Below are positions 55,713 to 60,660 of a stretch of DNA of 60,660 nucleotides, piece by piece; position 1 is the first letter of the stretch; each line of letters starts with the position of its first letter. Under the pieces are notes generated by a model that was not told the DNA's origin, made no database searches, and saw only the letters and a program-made list of their open reading frames with translations. Location: NCBI GenBank assembly GCA_002238865.1, contig MPNE01000025.1, positions 1 to 60,660 of the forward strand, given 5' to 3'. Origin of the DNA: Gemmatimonadetes bacterium bin94. GTDB taxonomy: Bacteria; Gemmatimonadota; Gemmatimonadetes; Longimicrobiales; Gaopeijiaceae. The translations under genes and the position numbers were made by a program.

Positions 55713-56486
55713 TCATCCACGGGGGCGCAGCCACTCGCGTCCCAGCGTGTAGAACATCTTCGCGCCCACTCTGACCGACATCCCCGGACGGCCGGATATC
55801 TTCGAGCGGCCGCGGGTGCGTGGCAGGTGCGGTGCGTGGACTTCCACGATGACCAGATCCTGACGGACCGCCCGGAGCTGCATTTGCAGCGTCCATCCCC
55901 AGTTGCGGTCGTCCATGCCGAGCCGTTGCAGCGCACTGAGACGAACGGCGCGGAAAGGGGGCAGGTCCTGAAAGCGCCGCCCGAAGAGAACACGCGCGGC
56001 CGCCAGCACGACGCGGTTCCCCCATCGGGCGTGGATGTGGAGGTTGCCGGTGCCCCTGCTCCCGACCCGCACGCCGAGCACCAGATCCGCGCCGCGGGCC
56101 AGGGGTTCCAGCACGACGGGAAGGCGACCCGCGTCCTCCGGGTGGTCCGCGTCGAGGAAAACGACCGCCTCGGGTGGTTCATCCATCGACGACAGGCACG
56201 CGATCCCCGCCAGACAGGCGGCACCGTAGCCGCGTTCGTCTTCCCGGACGACCACCGCGCCCGCCGCACGCGCCACCCGGGCCGTGTCGTCCGCGGAGCC
56301 GTTGTCGGCCACGACGACCGTATGCAAGCGGTCCATGGGAAGCGCGGCGAGGACGCCGGGCAGCGCCTCCTCCTCGTTGAGCGCGGGTATCAGCACCGCG
56401 GTGCGGGACAAGCGGGAAGCGATGGTCAATGGCTGCCTGTGGCGTGGGTCCAGCCCATGTGCGGGGGAAGGGACGCTTCGCCCCAT
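55713..56486 (-). CDS. family 2 glycosyltransferase
   Basis: A 257-residue GT-A fold enzyme of the dolichol-phosphate-mannosyltransferase-like group: VLIPALNEEEALPGVLAAL, VVADNGSADDTARVA, and the metal-binding DxD in VVFLDADHPED. No C-terminal membrane helices. ATG 56486 is the best candidate start, without a clear ribosome site; the conserved part begins about 25 residues later. Its stop touches the end of the converging YhaN-like gene. Next to a GT-C membrane enzyme it may supply a lipid-linked sugar, an inference from context. Confidence 0.85.
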   Translation of the reverse strand: MGRSVPSPAHGLDPRHRQPLTIASRLSRTAVLIPALNEEEALPGVLAALPMDRLHTVVVADNGSADDTARVARAAGAVVVREDERGYGAACLAGIACLSSMDEPPEAVVFLDADHPEDAGRLPVVLEPLARGADLVLGVRVGSRGTGNLHIHARWGNRVVLAAARVLFGRRFQDLPPFRAVRLSALQRLGMDDRNWGWTLQMQLRAVRQDLVIVEVHAPHLPRTRGRSKISGRPGMSVRVGAKMFYTLGREWLRPRG

Positions 56487-56629
56487 CAGCCACGGTAACA
56501 CCTCAGGCAGCGGCCGCACCCGTTCAGCGCGCCCTCTGGCCGTTGCCTTCGTCCCCGATGGTCGGCCAGGTTGCGTCACGGCACGAAGCGGGCGCCACCC
56601 CGCGCACATCCCGGTGACAAGGAGCGAAC

Positions 56630-58051
56630 TTGGGACGGCAGGACGAAGACCGTCTTGATGGTGCAGGGACAGGCGTCGTGCTGCCGGGGCTCCTCATCGT
56701 CGCATTCCTCGCCGCTTTCGGTTGGCTGGACGGGATCGCGATGCCCCTTCCCCGCCTCCTCCTCCCCGCAGCCGCCTTCCTCTGCTACGGCGCCGCGGCC
56801 CTGACGGCCGGGCGCAGGTCCCCCTCCCTCCTCGTCGTCTGGGCAGTCGCGATCCTCGCGCGGCTGGTCCTCCTTCCCCTCACACCGGAGCTGTCCGACG
56901 ACCTCTACCGCTACCTGTGGGACGGCCATGTGCTCCTGGAGGGCGTGAACCCCTACGCCCACGCACCCGACCACGAGGCCCTGGCGACCATCCGGACTCC
57001 CTGGCACGGCGAGATCAACCACCCCGGGATCCCCACCATCTATCCGCCGCTGAGCCAGCTCCTCTTCGGCCTTGTGGCGCTGGCCGGCGGCACTCTCGCG
57101 GCGGCGAAGATCCTCTGGCTCTGCTTCGACCTGGGGTGCGGGCTCCTGTTGCAGCGCATCGCCATCCAAACGGGCCGATCGCCCGGGACCGTCCTGATCT
57201 GGTATCTCTGGTCACCGCTTCTCATTGTCGAAACAGCGTGGAGCGCCCACTTCGACGCGGTCGGGTTGTTCATCCTGGCCAGTCTCATCTGCCTTGCGAC
57301 CCGTATCGCGGACCGCAACCCCGGCGAGGGTCGATCAGCCGAGCCGGTTCCGGTCGCCCCCGGCAACACCGGCCGCTGGCAAACCCGCCGATGGGGTCTC
57401 CCATCCGTCCTCGGGTTCCTCCTCGGTCTGGCCACCCTGGTCAAGTTCGCTCCCGCCGCCGCCCTTCCCCCCCTCGCGCGACGTCACGGCGGCCCCGTCG
57501 TCCTCGCCTTCGCAGTCGTGTGCGTCGCGTTCTACCTCCCCTTCGCAGGGGTCGGCCCACTCGCTCTCACCGAAGGGCTCCGCACGTACGCCGAACACTG
57601 GACGGCAAACCAGGGCGCCTTCTCCCTGATTGAGGTGCTTGCCGGTGACCCGCTCCGGGCGCGCGCAGCCGCAGCCGCCATGGTCCTGGCCGTCGTCGCC
57701 TACACGACCTGGCGGCGATTCTCCATCGAGCGGGCCCTGCTGTGGATCATCGGCGCGGGCCTGCTCCTGTCGCCCACGGTTCACCCCTGGTACGTGCTGT
57801 GGGTGCTTCCGATGGCCGCGCTACGCGGCAACCGACCCTTCCTCCTGCTGAGCGGACTCGTGTTCCTCGCGTACTGGGGGCTTGCGTCCTACCAGGCCAG
57901 CGGCGTCTGGCCTCAGCCCGCCTGGAGCCGCATGGCCATCTGGCTCCCCGTGTGGCTGTCTTTGTCCGCCACTTTGCCCCTGAAATGGCGGACAAGACCC
58001 CAGCCCCAGCGACAGGTACCCCGACGCGAAGAGGACAACAAACGGCACTGA
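56630..58051 (+). CDS. polytopic GT-C glycosyltransferase (mannosyltransferase-like)
   Basis: A 473-residue membrane protein with about ten helices. The first loop has SDDLYRYLWDGHVLLEGVNPYAHAP, typical of lipid-linked-sugar-dependent mannosyltransferases (GT87/DUF2029 type), and the C-terminal half has SPTVHPWYVLWVLP. The active Asp is probably in the DD of that first loop. The last ~75 codons overlap, on the opposite strand, the 3' end of the next glycosyltransferase gene; the membrane part is complete before about 57,980. Confidence 0.8.
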   Translation: MGRQDEDRLDGAGTGVVLPGLLIVAFLAAFGWLDGIAMPLPRLLLPAAAFLCYGAAALTAGRRSPSLLVVWAVAILARLVLLPLTPELSDDLYRYLWDGHVLLEGVNPYAHAPDHEALATIRTPWHGEINHPGIPTIYPPLSQLLFGLVALAGGTLAAAKILWLCFDLGCGLLLQRIAIQTGRSPGTVLIWYLWSPLLIVETAWSAHFDAVGLFILASLICLATRIADRNPGEGRSAEPVPVAPGNTGRWQTRRWGLPSVLGFLLGLATLVKFAPAAALPPLARRHGGPVVLAFAVVCVAFYLPFAGVGPLALTEGLRTYAEHWTANQGAFSLIEVLAGDPLRARAAAAAMVLAVVAYTTWRRFSIERALLWIIGAGLLLSPTVHPWYVLWVLPMAALRGNRPFLLLSGLVFLAYWGLASYQASGVWPQPAWSRMAIWLPVWLSLSATLPLKWRTRPQPQRQVPRREEDNKRH

Positions 58052-59449
58052 CGCCCAGTACCCCCCCGCGAGCGCCATGACGCCCGACAACACCATGGCG
58101 ACACCCGCACCGACGGCGAGCGCACGACCTCGGAAGTGCCCGCCGGACGGCTCGTAGCTCGATCGGTTCGACCCGCCCGCCTTGGGCGTCCGCTCGAACG
58201 GATCCCTGAACCGGCCGAGGCCACGCAACACCGCGCGGCTCAGAAGCACCGACATCCCGGCGCCCAGCACAAGTGTTCCCACCGCCCGTCCAACGGCGGT
58301 CCCGGCACGGCGGCCCCGTTTCCGCGCGGCCGTCAGGTAGAAGGCGATGAACGGCACCGTCGCGCTCGCGAACACGGCCAGATCGAGCCACCAGAGCCGG
58401 TCGATGCCCAGTTCCCGCCGGGCCATCGCCGACGGCACGATGAGGAGCGCAAGGGCGAATGTCAGCGGGTGCGCCAGGTGTCCGCACAGGTGTACCAGGG
58501 CCTCCAGCTTGACGGCGGGGCGGAAGCGTCCCCGCAACAGGCGCGGCAGCACCTTGCGCGCGGTCTGGATCCCACCCTGGGCCCATCGCCGCTGCTGCAC
58601 GAGCAGGGAGGCAGCGGTGCGCGGCAGTTCGGCCGGGACGCCTACATCATCGCGGAAGACGAAGCGCCATCCCGCCATCTGGGCCCGGTAGCTGATGTCC
58701 AGGTCCTCGGTCAGGGTATCGTGCTCCCAGCCACCCGCGTCGTCCAGGGCCTGTCTGCGCCACAACCCCGCCGTGCCGTTGAAGTTGAAAAAACGTCCCG
58801 CGACGTATCGCGCCTTCTGCTCGATTAAGAAGTGCCCGTCAAGCAGGAGAGCCTGGGCGCGGGTCAGCCATGAGTCGTTCTCGTTCAGGTGATCCCACCT
58901 CGCCTGCACCATCCCGACACCCGGATCGGCCATGGTCGGGAGAAGCTCTTCCAGGAGGGAAGGACGGGGAACGAAGTCCGCGTCGAGGATCAGGATGAAG
59001 TCGCCCGTGGCCGTATCCAGACCCTCCGCCAGGGCGCCGGCCTTGTAGCCGGTTCGAATGCTCCGGTGGTGCACCGCGACGTCGACGCCCCTGCTCCGCC
59101 ACTCCCGTGCACGCCGTTCGGCGAGGGCCGTCGTCTCGTCGGTGGAGTCGTCGAGGATCTGGACCTGAAGGAGCTCGGGAGGATGGCGCAGCCGGCACGC
59201 AGCGTCGATGAGGCGCCCGACCACGTGCTTCTCGTTGTAGACCGGGAGCTGCACGGTGACGCGGGGAGCGGCGACGCTGCGCGACCGGGCGCTCGAAGAC
59301 GCGACATCCCCGGGCCGGAGCCCGGTCTCCCGGGGGGCTTTCCGCCCCGCGAGCACGATCAGGCTGATCCTGTGCCCGGCAAAGGGGAGCAGGAGGGCCA
59401 GGATGACGCCGTACAGCGACACAGCGACCACGCTGAGCAGATCCGTCAT
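57821..59449 (-). CDS. processive family 2 glycosyltransferase (cellulose synthase-like)
   Basis: A 542-residue membrane glycosyltransferase. After an N-terminal helix come VTVQLPVYNEKHVVGRLID, ILDDSTDET, the DxD in LDADFVPRP, TEDLDISYRAQMAGW and the QQRRWAQGG motif of processive enzymes, then several membrane helices. It probably makes a glucan, mannan or glycolipid. The ATG overlaps the stop of the small Cys-rich gene (ATGA). After the last helix the final ~75 residues are polar and low-complexity and lie antisense to the GT-C gene. Confidence 0.88.
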   Translation of the reverse strand: MTDLLSVVAVSLYGVILALLLPFAGHRISLIVLAGRKAPRETGLRPGDVASSSARSRSVAAPRVTVQLPVYNEKHVVGRLIDAACRLRHPPELLQVQILDDSTDETTALAERRAREWRSRGVDVAVHHRSIRTGYKAGALAEGLDTATGDFILILDADFVPRPSLLEELLPTMADPGVGMVQARWDHLNENDSWLTRAQALLLDGHFLIEQKARYVAGRFFNFNGTAGLWRRQALDDAGGWEHDTLTEDLDISYRAQMAGWRFVFRDDVGVPAELPRTAASLLVQQRRWAQGGIQTARKVLPRLLRGRFRPAVKLEALVHLCGHLAHPLTFALALLIVPSAMARRELGIDRLWWLDLAVFASATVPFIAFYLTAARKRGRRAGTAVGRAVGTLVLGAGMSVLLSRAVLRGLGRFRDPFERTPKAGGSNRSSYEPSGGHFRGRALAVGAGVAMVLSGVMALAGGYWASVPFVVLFASGYLSLGLGSCPPFQGQSGGQRQPHGEPDGHAAPGGLRPDAAGLVGRKPPVREEHESAQQEEGSVAA

Positions 59450-59625
59450 TCAGGCTCGTCCTGGGGGTTCGGGGCGAATCCACGGCACCGCAGCACCGGA
59501 AGCGGCGGGTACTTGGGGAAGGTAGGGTCACCGCCGTGGCGGCCACAAAGATAGAAGACCGAGCCCCGGCGCGACTCTACCGTGCGCATCCACGCGCAAC
59601 CGCCGCACAGTCCGACGTTAGTCAC
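59446..59625 (-). CDS. small conserved Cys-rich (zinc-ribbon-like) protein
   Basis: A 59-residue protein with four regularly placed cysteines: CGGC near the N terminus, FYLCGRH in the middle and LRCRGF near the end, plus the conserved run DPTFPKYPPLPVL. I recognise this pattern from small uncharacterised proteins in several phyla; they probably bind zinc. GTG 59625 lies inside the end of pgeF (8-base overlap) and the TGA overlaps the ATG of the glycosyltransferase, so the gene is the middle member of a three-gene operon. Function unknown. Confidence 0.7.
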   Translation of the reverse strand: MTNVGLCGGCAWMRTVESRRGSVFYLCGRHGGDPTFPKYPPLPVLRCRGFAPNPQDEPE

Positions 59626-60322
59626 CCCGTCCACCCCGCAATCCGCCGGCTCTCGGCAGAATCCCGATGAAGCCAAGGTGTCGCCCCGTGTCTCCCCGTC
59701 GGTGCGAGTAGTACCGGCCATCTCCGCACAGCGTGCATTCGTCGCTTGTGGTCACCTGGCCGTCCGGCACGCCCAACGACACCGCCCGCTTCCGGATCAC
59801 GCCGCGGAGATCGATTGGGGCGGGCCCGGGTGGCGGCATCTCTCCGAGCGCCGAAAAGACCTCCGGGCCGACCTCGTAGCAAGCCTCGCAGATGGCGGGC
59901 CCGAGGTGCACCACGAGCTCGCCCGGGTCGCTCCCGAAGGCGTCGATCAGCGTCCCCACGCCCGATTCGACCACCCCCGCGGCCGTGCCCCGCCACCCCG
60001 CGTGGAACAGCCCGACCGCCCTGGCAACCGGATCCACGACGAAAACGGGTACGCAGTCGGCCAGTGTGACGGTGAGGAGCACCCCGGACGATCGGGTGAC
60101 GTGTCCGTCCCCTTCACCGAGCCTGCACACTCCCGGGGCAACACCCGCATGCACCCGACTGCGGGCCCCATGCACCTGCCAGCTCCCGACCACGGAGCGC
60201 CAACGGCCGGCAAGCGCCCGTTCCGGATTGCCGGCCGTTTGCCTCGTCGTTCCCGCGCGGAGCCACGGAAAGAGTGTCTCCCAGCCCGGGACGGGCGTCG
60301 TCGCAATGGTGGTTGCATCCAT
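59618..60322 (-). CDS. pgeF: PgeF/YfiH-family multicopper-oxidase-like (laccase-domain) protein
   Basis: A 234-residue protein of the polyphenol-oxidase/YfiH family. The metal and active-site residues are in place: His of QVHG, Cys of TLADCVPVFVVDP and His of LFHAGWRGTAAG, with the GPAICEACYEVG motif. E. coli PgeF corrects misincorporated L-Ser in peptidoglycan precursors; other members act on purine nucleosides. ATG 60322 gives the family length; longer readings run into the sucA promoter region. Confidence 0.9.
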   Translation of the reverse strand: MDATTIATTPVPGWETLFPWLRAGTTRQTAGNPERALAGRWRSVVGSWQVHGARSRVHAGVAPGVCRLGEGDGHVTRSSGVLLTVTLADCVPVFVVDPVARAVGLFHAGWRGTAAGVVESGVGTLIDAFGSDPGELVVHLGPAICEACYEVGPEVFSALGEMPPPGPAPIDLRGVIRKRAVSLGVPDGQVTTSDECTLCGDGRYYSHRRGDTGRHLGFIGILPRAGGLRGGRGD

Positions 60323-60391
60323 GGAATCCCTGTAACGTCCTTGGTATCGGCTCTTACCCCGGCGTGAAAAATAACTAGCTTTCTGTCCACG

Positions 60392-60660
60392 ATGACCAGC
60401 ACGTATTTCGATAGTCAGAATGCGGCTTACGTTCAGGCCCTTTACGAGGAGTTCACCCGGAATCCGGATGCGGTGCATCCGGAGTGGCGGGAGTTCTTCC
60501 GCCAGGGCCGGCACGAACTCCTGGACGCCGGCTTGTTCGTCGGCGCTCCACCGGCGCCCGCCGCTCCCGCGGCCCCCACCGCCCCCCCCGCCCCCAACCC
60601 CCCCCCGGCGCCCCCCCCCCCCCCCCCACCCCCCCCCCCCCCCCCCCCCCCCAGACCCGC
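60392..60660 (+). CDS. sucA: 2-oxoglutarate dehydrogenase E1 component, N-terminal part
   Basis: The first 50 residues (MTSTYFDSQNAAYVQALYEE, then FTRNPDAVHPEWREFF) match the E2-binding N-terminal helix of 2-oxoglutarate dehydrogenase E1, followed by an Ala/Pro linker. The gene runs off the window. The linker codes turn into nearly pure poly-C from about 60,590, which is probably not real sequence, so the frame there is unreliable. It is divergent from pgeF across 69 bp. Confidence 0.85.
   Translation, partial: MTSTYFDSQNAAYVQALYEEFTRNPDAVHPEWREFFRQGRHELLDAGLFVGAPPAPAAPAAPTAPPAPNPPPAPPPPPPPPPPPPPPRP

Noticed and set aside
60341-60375. sucA promoter (TTGGTA ... AAAAAT)
   Set aside because: The -35 and -10 matches are poor at acceptable spacing; no alternative stands out.

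Overview
This 60.7 kb window comes from a high-GC Gram-negative bacterium. Signal peptides, lipoboxes, a TonB-dependent receptor, six-bladed beta-propeller proteins, a DUF885 protein, an M14 peptidase with an amidotransferase-like tail, a 180-kDa-type NAD-glutamate dehydrogenase and a Tat-exported aminotransferase together suggest Gemmatimonadota. That placement is inference from gene content; there is no rRNA or other marker here. I saw no tRNA, rRNA or CRISPR array. The last ~60 bases are almost pure poly-C and should be treated as suspect sequence.

Layout. (1) 1-8.6 kb is an accessory or defence region. A truncated excisionase-like HTH gene and a tyrosine integrase abut the 3' part of hsdR, which has lost its nuclease and helicase domains. 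hsdS and hsdM follow intact, then a RecG/AlbA-family ATP-binding regulator lacking its AlbA domain and a PD-(D/E)XK-like protein. (2) 8.7-16.9 kb is a cox-type molybdenum hydroxylase cluster, coxS-L-M-D and coxE. It has a form II active-site loop, a stub of coxG in front of coxE, and a serine hydrolase inserted on the opposite strand. Two split xdhC/coxI-type genes at 28.5-29.6 kb probably serve this enzyme. (3) 16.9-27 kb carries a Tat-exported HisC-like aminotransferase, a CNB-CNB-patatin protein, a stand-alone acyltransferase-ACP-thioesterase protein with no ketosynthase, and divergently from it a four-gene AttEFGH-like ABC system whose AttH-like lipocalin is fused to an FtsX-like membrane anchor.

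(4) 27-35.8 kb has an amidase, the xdhC pair, sufU, an AlbA_2-domain remnant, a beta-propeller protein, and a polar amino acid-type ABC importer operon on the minus strand with a DUF6282 metallohydrolase built into it by overlapping codons. (5) 36-46.6 kb is a catabolic and uptake block: a frameshifted DUF885 gene, an NTF2-like lipoprotein, a cobalamin riboswitch with a likely terminator platform in front of btuB, an M14 peptidase, a CPBP protease overlapping a Ppx/GppA gene, and a second beta-propeller protein. (6) 46.6-60.7 kb has NAD-glutamate dehydrogenase, a YhaO/YhaN (SbcD/SbcC-like) pair, three glycosyltransferases (two overlapping tail to tail by 231 bp), a minus-strand operon pgeF - small Cys-rich protein - GT2, and the 5' end of sucA.

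Cross-links between blocks are inferred. The XdhC pair would mature the cox-type enzyme. The acyltransferase-ACP-thioesterase protein and the Att-like system share one divergent control region and may make and move an acylated product. The DUF6282 hydrolase probably acts on whatever the ABC importer brings in. NAD-GDH would feed 2-oxoglutarate to the enzyme whose gene starts at the right edge.
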